A DNA stretch of 64,000 nucleotides from Caryophanales bacterium (GCA_026168805.1 JAPFDS010000061.1:62001-126000); one strand, 5' to 3'; counted from the first letter of the stretch, positions 7,919-17,036 are shown. Translations and numbers: made by a program. Notes: generated from the letters alone by a model not told the origin.

Positions 7919-9691
7919 TTAAAGCATAATATATACAGCAGCCACTACCGTTGTTAAAAAGATTGCATTAAGTGGTAGCCCTAATTTTACATAGTCCGAA
8001 AATTTATAACCACCAGGTCCGTAGACAATCAAGTTTGTTTGATAGCCGATAGGTGTTGCGAAACTAGCCGATGCTGCCACAGCTACAATGACTGCTATCA
8101 TGTTGGGGGCAACGTCTAAATAAGTCGCTACTTCCATAGCTATTGGTAAAACAATCACTGCTGCTGCAGTATTCGTGATGACCTCGGTAAGTAGATTTGT
8201 GATTAAGTAAATACTAATGAGTAGTCCTATAACTCCAAAGTTTTCGGCGACAAGACGGATGATTGTATTGGCTGTTATTTCAGCGACACCTGACGATTCT
8301 ATCACCTTACCTATTCCTAAGGAGGAGACGATCAGCAGAAGGACTTGGAACTGCATACTCTTTTTGATTTGTTCAGAATCAAGTAATTGTAAAAGGGTAA
8401 ACAAGCCAATTACAATCAGTACACCTTGGAACATCGTAATTAAGTTCATAGCAACAGCGACAATCATTAAAATAAACGCCGAAATGGAAATAATTGAATC
8501 ACGTTTGTTCAATGCTTTGCTTTCCGGAAGTTCCGACAAGGCATAAAAATCATCAGAGCGATACGCATTTTGTTCAAAGTCTTTTCCAGCGAGCAATAAT
8601 ATGATATCTCCTGCTCGCAAACGTATATCACCGATGTTTTGATTAATGTTTTCATTTTTTCGATGAACAGAAACGACGGATGCATCATATTTTGCACGGA
8701 AATTCGTATGTTTTATTTTATAGTTTAACAATGAAGAGTTGTGGGAAATAATTGCTTCAATTAACGTGCCATCTTCTGTTTCTAACGTTTCAAGTGGGAT
8801 GTTTTTATCTGTATTAATGGACAAATTACGAAACTGCTCTAAGCTATGTAAGCTCTCCAGCGTTCCTGTAAAAATCAGAGTATCATTTTCTTGTATCTTA
8901 TCTTCTAATCGTACTGGAGAAATAACTTTGTTTTTTCGAATAATCTTTAATAAATATAAATCTTTTAATCTGCCGAATTCATTAGAAGTTACGGTATTAC
9001 CAATTAATCGACAATTTTCACCAACAACAGCTTCGTATAAAAAACGGCGTCCTTCATTATATTTCTTTTCAAAAATGCCTTCGTTGGCAGGAAGTAACTT
9101 CTTACTGAAAAGAATTAAATAAATAATTCCAAGCACAACTCCAACAGAAATATACGGAGCTAGATGAAAGAAAGAAAAACCTTCAAACCCATGCCCTAAC
9201 AACCAACCATGTACAATTAAGTTTGTTGACGTTCCAATAATTGTAAACATACCACCAAATATTGTTAAATAGGAAATAGGTAATAATAGTTTACTAGGCT
9301 GATATCCTCGTTCTTTACACCAATTTTGAATGGCAGTTGTCATCATCACTACAAGTGGTGTATTGTTTAAAAAAGCTGACATTCCGACTAAAGGTGGTGT
9401 TAAGCGAGTGAGCGTTCCTCGTTGTGATTTTGATTGACGTAAAACGATATCTAAAATCAATTCTGTTATATTTGTTCGTTCAATGACGGAGACAACAATA
9501 AATAATAACGCAAGTGTTAGAACACCTTCATTCGATACTGTTTCCATTGCCTCTTCTGGTGAAATATAACCAAACACAAAGAAGATGAGTAGTGTCAAAA
9601 AAGCAATAGTCGCAGGGTGTGCCACTTCCTTGAACATAAGGACAAACATGGTAATAACTAATAGTACAACGAAAATTTGATCGATTGCCAC
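7919..9691 (-). CDS. SLC13/DASS-family transporter with two RCK-C domains
   Basis: 590 aa inner-membrane transporter. N-terminal membrane segments (about 1-200) carry the SAFLNNTPLVVMM loop of the divalent anion:Na+ symporter family. A soluble insert (about 210-380) looks like two TrkA-C/RCK-C domains (LIFTGTLESL and ILLLAGKDF mark their ends). A second membrane bundle carries NLLTEVITNTAAAVIVLP and the ASASFATPIGYQTN loop. Bacterial relatives with this layout carry sulfate, dicarboxylates or other anions; the substrate cannot be told. Translation starts at GTG 9691 after TAAGGAGG. Monocistronic, with a 110-bp palindromic element about 90 bases upstream. Confidence 0.9.
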   Translation of the reverse strand: MAIDQIFVVLLVITMFVLMFKEVAHPATIAFLTLLIFFVFGYISPEEAMETVSNEGVLTLALLFIVVSVIERTNITELILDIVLRQSKSQRGTLTRLTPPLVGMSAFLNNTPLVVMMTTAIQNWCKERGYQPSKLLLPISYLTIFGGMFTIIGTSTNLIVHGWLLGHGFEGFSFFHLAPYISVGVVLGIIYLILFSKKLLPANEGIFEKKYNEGRRFLYEAVVGENCRLIGNTVTSNEFGRLKDLYLLKIIRKNKVISPVRLEDKIQENDTLIFTGTLESLHSLEQFRNLSINTDKNIPLETLETEDGTLIEAIISHNSSLLNYKIKHTNFRAKYDASVVSVHRKNENINQNIGDIRLRAGDIILLLAGKDFEQNAYRSDDFYALSELPESKALNKRDSIISISAFILMIVAVAMNLITMFQGVLIVIGLFTLLQLLDSEQIKKSMQFQVLLLIVSSLGIGKVIESSGVAEITANTIIRLVAENFGVIGLLISIYLITNLLTEVITNTAAAVIVLPIAMEVATYLDVAPNMIAVIVAVAASASFATPIGYQTNLIVYGPGGYKFSDYVKLGLPLNAIFLTTVVAAVYIML

Positions 9692-9780
9692 GATATTTGC
9701 CTCCTTACTATTGAGAGAATAACTGATTGTTCATATTATCTAACAAAATGAGAGAAAAGTATATCTATTATCCTTTTAGT

Positions 9781-9890
9781 GAATTTCATAATACGTATTT
9801 AAGGCTATTTCACTTCAACATGTAGTTTCGTTAAAGCTTTCGAAACTACATGTTATATTGACATAGCTGATTTTGGTAATTATGAAATTC
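9781..9890. repeat. 110-bp palindromic element, copy A
   Basis: It begins GAATTTCATAATACGTATTT and ends GGTAATTATGAAATTC, so the ends are inverted repeats of each other. Inner arms AACATGTAGTTTCG and CGAAACTACATGTT enclose a 10-base loop (TTAAAGCTTT). It lies in the shared upstream region (9692-9984) of two divergent genes. No gene is seen in the interval. Same orientation as copy D and opposite to copies B and C. Confidence 0.92.
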
Positions 9891-9984
9891 ACTCATTTAA
9901 AAAAAGATTGAGTGTCGATGTGAACTAGTATGGTATACTATAATAAGTTAAATGTGTTGATAATCGATAGTGTAAGGAGGTCTT

Positions 9985-10401
9985 GTGTTGATAGGAAAAC
10001 TGTCATTAATATTCATTCGAAAAGTGCTTGTTGCTTTTGTTAGTTATTTCTTCCTACCTTATATTACCATTTTTATTACAAAAATACTGAATCAAGAAGT
10101 CGCGAGAAACTCTCTTGGTGCAACAATAGAACATCTTCCTAGTATTGTAATCATGATGGCATTTCTAGTTGTAGGATCATTTGTAATCGAATACATTTGG
10201 GGAAAACGTGAAATTCAAATACCATTTGCCTACTTAGGAGTACACGCGTTTTATTTTGCCATTGTTCTTGTCACTTATTTACAAGGTTGGGTATACATAA
10301 TTATAGGAATTATTTTAGGAATACTGTTTGTTATTCTGGATCGGGTCTTTAACTACTGGGCAAGAATCATGACACATTATGAGGAAGATACGGGTAAATA
10401 A
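9985..10401 (+). CDS. Small membrane protein, unknown
   Basis: 138 aa, not recognised. Hydrophobic segments lie near residues 12-33, 52-70, 78-98 and 100-120, suggesting a four-helix integral membrane protein with a charged C-terminus (MTHYEEDTGK). GTG 9985 is 4 bases after AAGGAGG; the next codon, TTG 9988, has better spacing (7 bases), so the true start may be one codon later. It is preceded by palindromic element copy A and converges on the serine hydrolase gene. Confidence 0.68.
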   Translation: MLIGKLSLIFIRKVLVAFVSYFFLPYITIFITKILNQEVARNSLGATIEHLPSIVIMMAFLVVGSFVIEYIWGKREIQIPFAYLGVHAFYFAIVLVTYLQGWVYIIIGIILGILFVILDRVFNYWARIMTHYEEDTGK

Positions 10402-10458
10402 CTGGTACTTCGATTGAAAAAGAAGTCATGAAAAGTTACCTTAGTCTAGTATGAACTG

Positions 10459-10479
10459 CCCCTGTCAAAGAGACAGGGG
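10459..10479. terminator. Hairpin between convergent genes
   Basis: CCCCTGTC and GACAGGGG form a GC-rich 8-bp stem with a 5-base loop between two convergent genes. It lacks a T-run on either strand, so it may only act as a weak or factor-assisted terminator or an mRNA 3' end. Confidence 0.45.
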
Positions 10480-10491
10480 AAAGCTACTTTA

Positions 10492-11532
10492 TCATTTCAT
10501 CCCCATCGCAAGTTGCATAGCTAGACGAACAGGTAGCCCGGGATTTGACATTTGATTGACGTCTCCAACGAAGAACAGATCTTGTCTCGGATAATAAAAT
10601 GCAAATGACCCTGTTGACCCCGAATGACCAACTAGTTCGCCTTTTCCCATAAAAAGATTTGCAAGCCCACCTAGTGGAATACGCATATATCCAGCGCCGT
10701 ATTGAATAGGAAACATAGAGAATTGTAGTTTGTTCGCTCCTTTGAATTCATTAAAAATGGCTTTACTAAATAACTTTCCGCTAAAGAAGGCTTTGATAAA
10801 AATCATGCATTCCCGGGCGTTCGAAACAACTCCTCCACTCCCATTACAGCTTCGAATAAATTTAGGACGATGTAAAGTAGCGTTCTTATAGTAAACTTCA
10901 GGAATAAAGGCATGCTCACTTTTGGGGAGATATGAATGCTTGAGTTCTAGAGGTTCAAAAATAAATTGTTTATATACATCATTGAGCGACGTCTGGGTGA
11001 TCTTTTCCACTACTTTACCAAGTAAATCAAAGTTTACACTTGAGTAATGCGCTCTTTTGGTATGCATAGGTGAGAAGTGTGGTTTTTGTTGTTTTGTCAT
11101 TTTTATTAGTTCATCAAAACTATAGTATTTATCATTATGAATCACGTGTTTTCTTATGTTTGATACGCCTTCATCCGATACATCTGGCAAACCACTTGTT
11201 TGAAATAATAAATGGTGTAGGGTGAGATGCCGAGAATAATCATTTCCTTTATACGTATGAAGATTACGTATCGTCTCTTTTTGAACGTATTTCGATAACG
11301 GATCTTCCAAAGACAATTTCCCTTGCTCCATTAATATAAACACACATGCGGTTGTACATAGTTTCGTTATGCTTGCTATAAGAAAGGGTGTATCTAAATC
11401 TTTATCTCCATACTTTTTACAGTAGGAAAAATCCCCACTTGTGTTTTCTACGAGTAAAACGCCCTCGTGTATGCTCTTCTTATTTGTCATTCGGTTAAAG
11501 ACCTTATCAACGATTGTTTGGATGTTTTTCAT
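10492..11532 (-). CDS. Serine beta-lactamase-like hydrolase (class C / EstB family)
   Basis: 346 aa without a signal peptide, so probably cytosolic. The S-x-x-K nucleophile motif is S54-I-T-K57. The second motif reads Y163-S-S where the family usually has Y-S/A-N. The third is H303-S-G, in place of K-T-G, as often seen in esterase-like members. Such enzymes are esterases, D-aminopeptidases or penicillin-binding-protein relatives; true beta-lactamase activity is unlikely. Its ribosome binding site (AAGGAGAG) is inside the end of the MerR gene, with 7 bases between the genes, so the two form an operon. Regulator and hydrolase may act in the same drug or metabolite response. Confidence 0.85.
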   Translation of the reverse strand: MKNIQTIVDKVFNRMTNKKSIHEGVLLVENTSGDFSYCKKYGDKDLDTPFLIASITKLCTTACVFILMEQGKLSLEDPLSKYVQKETIRNLHTYKGNDYSRHLTLHHLLFQTSGLPDVSDEGVSNIRKHVIHNDKYYSFDELIKMTKQQKPHFSPMHTKRAHYSSVNFDLLGKVVEKITQTSLNDVYKQFIFEPLELKHSYLPKSEHAFIPEVYYKNATLHRPKFIRSCNGSGGVVSNARECMIFIKAFFSGKLFSKAIFNEFKGANKLQFSMFPIQYGAGYMRIPLGGLANLFMGKGELVGHSGSTGSFAFYYPRQDLFFVGDVNQMSNPGLPVRLAMQLAMGMK

Positions 11533-11539
11533 CTAAATT

Positions 11540-12283
11540 TCACTCTCCTTCATGGTGCGCGATATATACCTCTTTAATAAATGCAATGAATTTTTGGTCC
11601 ATTGGATAAAATGCAATTCCTTTGTCGTCTGTACTTTCTTTTTGTTCCATGGATTGCCACATGTTCCCTAAAAGTTCTTCATCATGGTCAAATATATTGT
11701 CCGCGAGTGTCATCCATCGTTCTGCAAGTTCACGAGCTTTTGTAGATGCAGGATCGATATCAATGTTTGCTTGTATTGCTTGTATACTGCTCATCCATTC
11801 TTCAATATCTTCTTCAGTCATCTGATTATTGAATTGCATCATTTTTTGAATGTCTTCTTGGCTGAGATGTTCATCATGCGGTTGAAACACATGTTCAGGA
11901 CCCTTTTGGAACAATTGAATAATATTAAAGACAATTGACCAATTCATTTCCCCTTCAAATTCAATGGAATACGAAATACCTTGCAACGCTTTTTCTAACA
12001 TGTTTAAACGTTCTTTTTCTTGGTGGACCATTTCGATTTGTTCGTTGATTGATTGTTGCCACGTATTCGCGGAATCTCGTAAACTCATCTTTATTTGTTC
12101 CAATGAAAATCCCATATATTTTAATGCTAATACTTGTTGTAGTTTCATAACATTATCTTCATCATACAAACGGTGACCTCCGCTTGTTTTGGATGAAGGA
12201 GTAATAAGGTTAATTTCATCATAATAGTCGAGTGTACGAACAGTCACACCAGTTTGTTTTGATAATTGCCCAATGGAATACAT
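11540..12283 (-). CDS. MerR-family regulator with TipAS effector domain
   Basis: 247 aa. Residues 1-70 are a MerR winged helix (MYSIGQLSKQTGVTVRTLDYYDEINLI), followed by a dimerisation coiled coil (about 75-120). The C-terminal region (about 125-245) matches the TipAS antibiotic-recognition domain of TipAL/Mta-type regulators. These proteins sense bulky hydrophobic or peptide drugs and activate promoters whose -35/-10 spacing is too long. Exactly such a promoter lies in front of this gene, so autoregulation is expected. It is first in an operon with the serine hydrolase. Start ATG 12283 follows AAAGGATG. Confidence 0.9.
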   Translation of the reverse strand: MYSIGQLSKQTGVTVRTLDYYDEINLITPSSKTSGGHRLYDEDNVMKLQQVLALKYMGFSLEQIKMSLRDSANTWQQSINEQIEMVHQEKERLNMLEKALQGISYSIEFEGEMNWSIVFNIIQLFQKGPEHVFQPHDEHLSQEDIQKMMQFNNQMTEEDIEEWMSSIQAIQANIDIDPASTKARELAERWMTLADNIFDHDEELLGNMWQSMEQKESTDDKGIAFYPMDQKFIAFIKEVYIAHHEGE

Positions 12284-12309
12284 GTAATCATCCTTTCACG
12301 GTTTCTTAT

Positions 12310-12340
12310 AGTATAAAACATTACGTAACGTGTGATTCAA
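12310..12340 (-). promoter_or_regulatory. MerR-type promoter with 19-bp spacer and central dyad
   Basis: On the minus strand TTGAAT (12340-12335) and TATACT (12315-12310) are separated by 19 bases instead of 17. The spacer holds the dyad ACGTTACGTAATGT. An over-long spacer with a central dyad is the hallmark of promoters twisted open by MerR regulators, and it stands directly before the MerR gene. Confidence 0.75.
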
Positions 12341-12399
12341 GTGAAATGTATAAAATTATTACTTTTTTGAAAATAGCTTGTCCGCGTAAGTTGACATGT

Positions 12400-12435
12400 A
12401 AAAAAACACGCCCCTTAAGATTGCTAAGGGACGTG
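12400..12435 (-). terminator. Intrinsic terminator of the short-chain dehydrogenase gene
   Basis: On the minus strand a stem of CACGTCCCTTA with TAAGGGGCGTG is followed by a T-run of at least six bases, just after the dehydrogenase stop codon. Confidence 0.85.
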
Positions 12436-12442
12436 ATTCTTA

Positions 12443-13360
12443 TTAGCCAAACACCTGCCCGCCATTGACGTGTAATACTTGACCTGTCAAAAATCTAGCA
12501 TCATTTGAAGCGAGGTAGACGAATGTTGGAGCAACTTCAAACGGTTGAGCTTGTCGATCCATTGGATTTCCAGCTAGAGGAACTTGGTCTGCTGAAAAGC
12601 TAGCCGGAATAAGAGGCGTCCATATTCTTCCTGGAGCAATGGCGTTGACCCGAATTCCTTTTTTCACGAGGCTGTTTGCGAGTGCTCTTGTAAATCCAAC
12701 AATTGCTCCTTTTGTCGCTGTATAATCAATGAGTTGGTCATTTCCGTCAAAAGTGACGACAGAGGATGTGTTAATAATGGCACTTCCTGCTTGTAAGTAT
12801 GTGAGTGCTGCACGGGTGGTGTAAAAGTGAGAATATATATTTACCTTAAATGTATCATCAAATTGTTCATCAGAAATGTCTTGCAAATCCAATTGCTGAA
12901 ATTGGATGCCGACATGGTTGCACAAAATATGAAGTTCCCCAAAATGTTCAATTGTTTGTTCAACAATATCGATACACTGTTGTTTTTCTCTAAGATCTCC
13001 TGGAAGGAGCAGGCATCGTTTCCCAAGTTGCTCGATTCTATTTTTCGTTCGTTCTGCGTCCCCATGCTCATCTAAATAAGAAATGGCTACATCTGCACCT
13101 TCTTTGGCAAAAGCAATGGCAGCCGCTGCCCCCATTCCACTATCTCCACCTGTGATCAGAGCAATCTTGCCAACGAGTTTGTTGCTCCCAATGTAATTGG
13201 AGTTTTCAATAATAGGCTTTGGAATCATGTCACTTTCTACGCCGGGCTGACGAAATTGTCTTTGTTCTGGGACAGTTAAAGCGATTTCTTCGTACTCCGT
13301 AATTTTTCCATAGTTTTCATACATTGGATATGTCTGTTTATGTTGTTTGTTGTCAGACAT
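12443..13360 (-). CDS. Short-chain dehydrogenase/reductase, general-stress (YdaD/YhxC/YhdF) type
   Basis: 305 aa classical SDR with an N-terminal extension of about 65 residues typical of the YdaD/YhxC/YhdF group of bacilli. It shows the nucleotide-binding [10 protein letters not shown], the NHVG motif, the catalytic serine in INTSSVV, the Y-x-x-x-K pair in DYTATKG, and a C-terminal [12 protein letters not shown]. The substrate is unknown; relatives are SigB-dependent general stress proteins. It is a single gene with its own terminator and an AAGGAAGGTGA ribosome binding site. Confidence 0.9.
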   Translation of the reverse strand: MSDNKQHKQTYPMYENYGKITEYEEIALTVPEQRQFRQPGVESDMIPKPIIENSNYIGSNKLVGKIALITGGDSGMGAAAAIAFAKEGADVAISYLDEHGDAERTKNRIEQLGKRCLLLPGDLREKQQCIDIVEQTIEHFGELHILCNHVGIQFQQLDLQDISDEQFDDTFKVNIYSHFYTTRAALTYLQAGSAIINTSSVVTFDGNDQLIDYTATKGAIVGFTRALANSLVKKGIRVNAIAPGRIWTPLIPASFSADQVPLAGNPMDRQAQPFEVAPTFVYLASNDARFLTGQVLHVNGGQVFG

Positions 13361-13501
13361 TGTAGGGTCACCTTCCTTATAATCAATCTATCTCTAACCT
13401 ACGATATGACATGGGCGATAAAGATGTGCACAGGTGACCAAGAGCATTTTAAACCGATAATGAATAGACTATAAGAACAATTGATTGTGAGGAGGATATG
13501 A

Positions 13502-13675
13502 ATGAAGGAAACGTATTGTCGTCCAGAAGTATACTTTCTTTTACTACGTGATTCAGATCAACGAGTGCGAGTGGAGTATGTAGATTCTTCTGCATGCTTC
13601 GACGTGCCACTCATTGGACCACGACCGCCTTATTATATGCATCCAGAGTATGTACCGTATTATCCTGTTATTTAA
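13502..13675 (+). CDS. Small Tyr/Pro-rich protein, possibly spore-associated
   Basis: 57 aa, not recognised. It starts MKETYCRPEVYFLLLRDSDQ and ends in a Tyr/Pro-rich tail (RPPYYMHPEYVPYYPVI), a composition common in small spore coat proteins. ATG 13502 sits 5 bases after GGAGGA; an ATG at 13498 would give only 17 codons. A hairpin terminator begins at its stop codon. It is divergent from the dehydrogenase and next to a group of unrecognised, possibly spore-related genes. A spore role is inference from composition and neighbours. Confidence 0.6.
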   Translation: MKETYCRPEVYFLLLRDSDQRVRVEYVDSSACFDVPLIGPRPPYYMHPEYVPYYPVI

Positions 13676-13706
13676 AAAAATGTGCCTTTGCATCGACAAA
13701 GGCACA
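13674..13706. terminator. Intrinsic terminator, strongest on the minus strand
   Basis: A 10-bp stem (TGTGCCTTTG with CAAAGGCACA) has a 6-base loop. On the minus strand it is followed by seven T residues and ends the 13723-13995 gene. On the plus strand the hairpin directly follows the small Tyr/Pro-rich gene. Confidence 0.85.
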
Positions 13707-13722
13707 TGCATTATTCAGAATC

Positions 13723-13995
13723 TCATTCTTCAATGTCGTCTATAAAGGCATCAGCTTGCTGCTGGAGTTCATCTACTTTTTGTAAAACTTTATCCATTTG
13801 ATTTTCTGTAGCATCCGGTGTGTTAGTCGGTTTCTCTTGATACAATTGCATGAAAAGATGGAGTAAGAGAAGCTTTTTATTTGTTGAATGGGCATCACGT
13901 ACTCCACTTTGAAATGCGCTTAAGTCATGTTCAATCGTCTGCATGAAAACTTTTTCTATTATTCCATCTACATGTAAGTTTTGGCCACTTTCCAT
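13723..13995 (-). CDS. Small acidic helical protein, unknown
   Basis: 90 aa, not recognised. It is mostly helical with no membrane segment; the second half (about 60-88) is an acidic heptad-like helix (MDKVLQKVDELQQQADAFIDDI). ATG 13995 is chosen because GAGGTG lies 6 bases upstream; a GTG three codons earlier overlaps that ribosome binding site. It ends a minus-strand group with the next two genes (17-base gap upstream), and a strong terminator follows. Probably a structural partner of the neighbouring cysteine-containing proteins; function not claimed. Confidence 0.65.
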   Translation of the reverse strand: MESGQNLHVDGIIEKVFMQTIEHDLSAFQSGVRDAHSTNKKLLLLHLFMQLYQEKPTNTPDATENQMDKVLQKVDELQQQADAFIDDIEE

Positions 13996-14012
13996 GGTTG
14001 TCACCTCACTTT

Positions 14013-14552
14013 TTAATGACTTAGTTGAATAGAATTCAGTGCCGGAACGCCATCGTTTTCTTGATTGAAGTATGTAAATCCTTCGATTGTGATGGATTCA
14101 TATGTGGGGACTTTAATTTGAAAGTTTTGAAAGGAAAGTTGTTCATTCGGTTGTAAAGTGTTGTTTTGGGTTGGTTTGAAACAGAAATGTGTTTGTGGAT
14201 CTACTTCATCCATAATGACGCGCTCCCATAAAAATGTGTAGGGTTGATCCGTTTGGTTTTCAGTTTTAAATTTTCCGGAAAAATCACAAGGTGAATCTGC
14301 TGAAACTTTTAAAAGAATGACAGGATCGTTTATTACTTCTGGAGAAATACTTTTTACATGAAAGCTACCGATTATTAAATGGGTATCATCTGCGTCTTCA
14401 TGTATTATCGTCGAATAATTGAAGTAGCAATAAAAATCATGATCAATTGTGTTCTTACTTGCTTTCTCAGACGTACGTTTCACATATTGTTGCATCGTTT
14501 CTATACTCGTTTCAAGTTTTTGAAGTTTTTCCGTGATGGTCTTTATAGACAT
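14013..14552 (-). CDS. Unknown protein, coiled-coil N-terminus plus beta-rich domain
   Basis: 179 aa, not recognised. An N-terminal helix (about 1-35, MSIKTITEKLQKLETSIETM) probably forms a coiled coil, followed by a beta-rich region. The ATG at 14552 has a strong AAGGAGG 6 bases upstream; an upstream in-frame extension to 14693 has no ribosome binding site and runs across a terminator hairpin. No signal peptide or membrane segment is visible. The context (cysteine-rich beta protein upstream, small acidic protein downstream) suggests a spore-surface role, by inference only. Confidence 0.65.
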   Translation of the reverse strand: MSIKTITEKLQKLETSIETMQQYVKRTSEKASKNTIDHDFYCYFNYSTIIHEDADDTHLIIGSFHVKSISPEVINDPVILLKVSADSPCDFSGKFKTENQTDQPYTFLWERVIMDEVDPQTHFCFKPTQNNTLQPNEQLSFQNFQIKVPTYESITIEGFTYFNQENDGVPALNSIQLSH

Positions 14553-14569
14553 ACAATCCTCCTTTACAT

Positions 14570-14604
14570 AAAAAATAGAGAGGGAAAACAATGTTCCCCT
14601 CTCA
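14570..14604 (-). terminator. Intrinsic terminator after the cysteine-containing beta protein gene
   Basis: On the minus strand GAGAGGGGAACA and TTTTCCCTCTC pair as an imperfect stem followed by TATTTTTT. It separates the gene ending at 14642 from the gene starting at 14552, so some transcripts probably stop between them. Confidence 0.7.
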
Positions 14605-14641
14605 CATCTTATGCAATAAAAGCGGTGAATAGTATGATTAT

Positions 14642-15298
14642 TTAGCCTGGAAATAATACTGGGCACTGAGGTGGAATCATTGGTGAAGGGCACTGTTCTG
14701 TTAGAATGTCTCTTGGTTCACAGAAGTCTGTCACCAATTCAACAGTCACATTTGTTACAGACTGAACACTTTGGCAAACGTTTAATGAAATATCTACGCT
14801 TGTAAGTGTTGTTCCCGTGCAATTTAAGCGTACGCTGCAATCTACATCTGTAATACGAACAACTAAGTCTGTTCCGTCTGGTGCACACATGAAAAGTGAT
14901 TCAGGAATAGTGACAGGAATTGGTGGTGATTGTTCGATAAATGGTGTTGTACCATTTAATCCACTAAACTCGACAACGACATATAATGTTTTTTGGAATG
15001 AAACGTTTTGGAGCATGACCTCGGCACCGTCAATGATGAAAGGACGGTCATCTCGATCGCGTGTTTCTGTAATATCGATAATGTCATTAGGAGTTAAGCG
15101 ATTACCAGCAACATCTGTTAAGAAGCATTCTGTTGTTAAATTACTAACAGCAGCTCCACATGGGTCGATGGTAAGACCTCCAAGATCGGCGGCTTGAACA
15201 GTTGTATTGACGTTTCCTTGCAAGATTACCCAGTCATATACTTTCTCCGCATTAATGCACAGAAGTTCCTGACCAATTTGAGATGGTTTGTTTTTCAT
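14642..15298 (-). CDS. Cysteine-containing beta-rich protein, likely spore surface
   Basis: 218 aa with no signal peptide. The N-terminus has ELLCINAEKVYDWVILQGN; a C-x-x-x-x-K-V-Y-D-W-V segment like this opens many uncharacterised Bacillaceae/Paenibacillaceae proteins often linked to spores. About nine cysteines are spread through a Val/Thr-rich, beta-strand-like sequence, and the tail is Pro-rich (CPSPMIPPQCPVLFPG). Disulfide cross-linking in a spore layer would fit. AAGGAG stands 10 bases before the ATG. A near-SigK -10 (CATAGATTG) lies upstream. The spore role is an inference. Confidence 0.65.
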   Translation of the reverse strand: MKNKPSQIGQELLCINAEKVYDWVILQGNVNTTVQAADLGGLTIDPCGAAVSNLTTECFLTDVAGNRLTPNDIIDITETRDRDDRPFIIDGAEVMLQNVSFQKTLYVVVEFSGLNGTTPFIEQSPPIPVTIPESLFMCAPDGTDLVVRITDVDCSVRLNCTGTTLTSVDISLNVCQSVQSVTNVTVELVTDFCEPRDILTEQCPSPMIPPQCPVLFPG

Positions 15299-15542
15299 TT
15301 ATAATCTTCTCCTTTTAAAAGATTTCTTACTCTATATCAATCTATGTAACAATTGAAATTCGTGCTACGGCAAGAACCTAAATTGTCATCTATCATAGAA
15401 TAAAGGGCCAATTGTTGGTTTTAATAGGATGTGTCACAAGTTTATGGAAGTACACATACAATTTAATGAATCGATTTCATTAACCTACATATTGTTGGAA
15501 CTAAGCAATCCGTTCGGCATTCAATCGGAAGGAGATGAAATA

Positions 15543-17036
15543 GTGCAAAAAAATAATGATCAGAAACGACTATATTACTTACGAAGATATAATCGACTAT
15601 ATCAAGATCAAATACATTCATTGGAACAGCAACTAGAAAAGTTAAAACAGACTGAAAAAGACCTCAAGCAAGAAAATGAGCAGCTAAGGGATGAAATATA
15701 TTTTGAAAAAACAAATGCAATCGAGCAGGAAGACCATTCCAAGATCATGCAAGAGGAATTTCATTTGATAAAAAATGAGCTTAAAGAAATAAAAGAAAAC
15801 CAAGAAGAACATTTAATCGGTGTAATACATAGACCATATAAAGAAAGCACTTATTCTAATGGTCTAGGAAAGGAGATCATCATTGAGATGAATGAAGATA
15901 ACAAAAGGGAAAGAACTTTTAACGAACTTCAGAATGATGTTAATCCGATGGAAGAGATAAATATAGATGCAGAAAGTCTAGCAGAAATACCGGAAGAAAT
16001 TAAGAGTCAGTCAAAAGAAGAAGTCATGAATGATCAGTTTGAAAATAAACAAAACGATTCCGTTTCTTTAGAAGAGTTACGTAAACAAATGACTGCTTTA
16101 CAGGAAAAATTGAACACTTTTGAACAACGAGGAGAAGTTCCCGCGGAAGAAGAGTTTGCTGTTGAAGGGTTAGAGGATGAAACTGAAGTAGAAGAAAAAG
16201 CAGAAGAACTTACAGATGATCCATCGAAACAGAAGAAAAAATCTTCAGCAATTGTCCAACAAATAAAAGACTATGGATCAAAGAAGGAACGAACAGTCGA
16301 GCAACCATCAGAGGCAGAAGTTTATCAACAAACGGAAAGGAAAGAGAGACTTCGGTTCAGTAACCTAACATTTAGAGATATTCAACGAGCAAGTCAAATT
16401 TACTCTAAACCAAATAGAAATATGGGGCGTACGAGATCGAGTGTGAATAGACATATGAATTATGAAGCCCAACCGCATACTAGTGAGCAAGAAGAGTCGA
16501 ATGTTCAAAAAGCATCCAACAATCATAAAAAGCCGGAAATTATTCAACAACCAGAAGAAATAGTAAAAGAAGAAGTACAAGAGGATGAAAAAAAAAGTAA
16601 TAAAAACGTTGAATGGAAAGAAGAAAAAGATGAAGTCAAAGATGATGTTAAAGCGATTTCAGAAAAAGAACAGGTAGAACCAACTGAAGAAACTAGCATG
16701 CCTTCAGAACAACTTTCGAATGAAATGAGTCCCCCCTCAGAAGCGGCTAAACATCCAAAAGAGGAACAAACACCGGCAGAAAAACAAGAAATGAATAACC
16801 AATCTTCCGAAGAGTCGAGTACACACAAAAAACCTTCACCAGAGCAAAGTCAGACAGCATCGTCAAACGAAGATGTTACACCCTCGTCAGACCAAGAACC
16901 TAAAGATTTTGTAACGAAGGACCCTCATGAAGTGAATAAGCGAACCATTCAACCACATCAATCGGGTAAAGGCACATATGTCGAAAATAGACACCAACCA
17001 TCTTTTTTTAAATCATTACTCAATCGATTTAAATGA
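15543..17036 (+). CDS. Long acidic coiled-coil protein, unknown
   Basis: 497 aa, not recognised. Residues 1-100 form a strong coiled coil (SLEQQLEKLKQTEKDL). A long, Glu/Gln/Lys-rich low-complexity region follows, interrupted near 260-320 by a basic segment (RLRFSNLTFRDIQRAS) and ending in a basic-hydrophobic tail (SFFKSLLNRFK). No membrane segment or signal peptide. GTG 15543 is preferred because GGAAGGAG lies about 8 bases upstream; an in-frame extension to 15429 has no ribosome binding site. Its stop is 2 bases before palindromic element copy B. A scaffold or spore-layer protein is possible. Confidence 0.65.
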   Translation: MQKNNDQKRLYYLRRYNRLYQDQIHSLEQQLEKLKQTEKDLKQENEQLRDEIYFEKTNAIEQEDHSKIMQEEFHLIKNELKEIKENQEEHLIGVIHRPYKESTYSNGLGKEIIIEMNEDNKRERTFNELQNDVNPMEEINIDAESLAEIPEEIKSQSKEEVMNDQFENKQNDSVSLEELRKQMTALQEKLNTFEQRGEVPAEEEFAVEGLEDETEVEEKAEELTDDPSKQKKKSSAIVQQIKDYGSKKERTVEQPSEAEVYQQTERKERLRFSNLTFRDIQRASQIYSKPNRNMGRTRSSVNRHMNYEAQPHTSEQEESNVQKASNNHKKPEIIQQPEEIVKEEVQEDEKKSNKNVEWKEEKDEVKDDVKAISEKEQVEPTEETSMPSEQLSNEMSPPSEAAKHPKEEQTPAEKQEMNNQSSEESSTHKKPSPEQSQTASSNEDVTPSSDQEPKDFVTKDPHEVNKRTIQPHQSGKGTYVENRHQPSFFKSLLNRFK

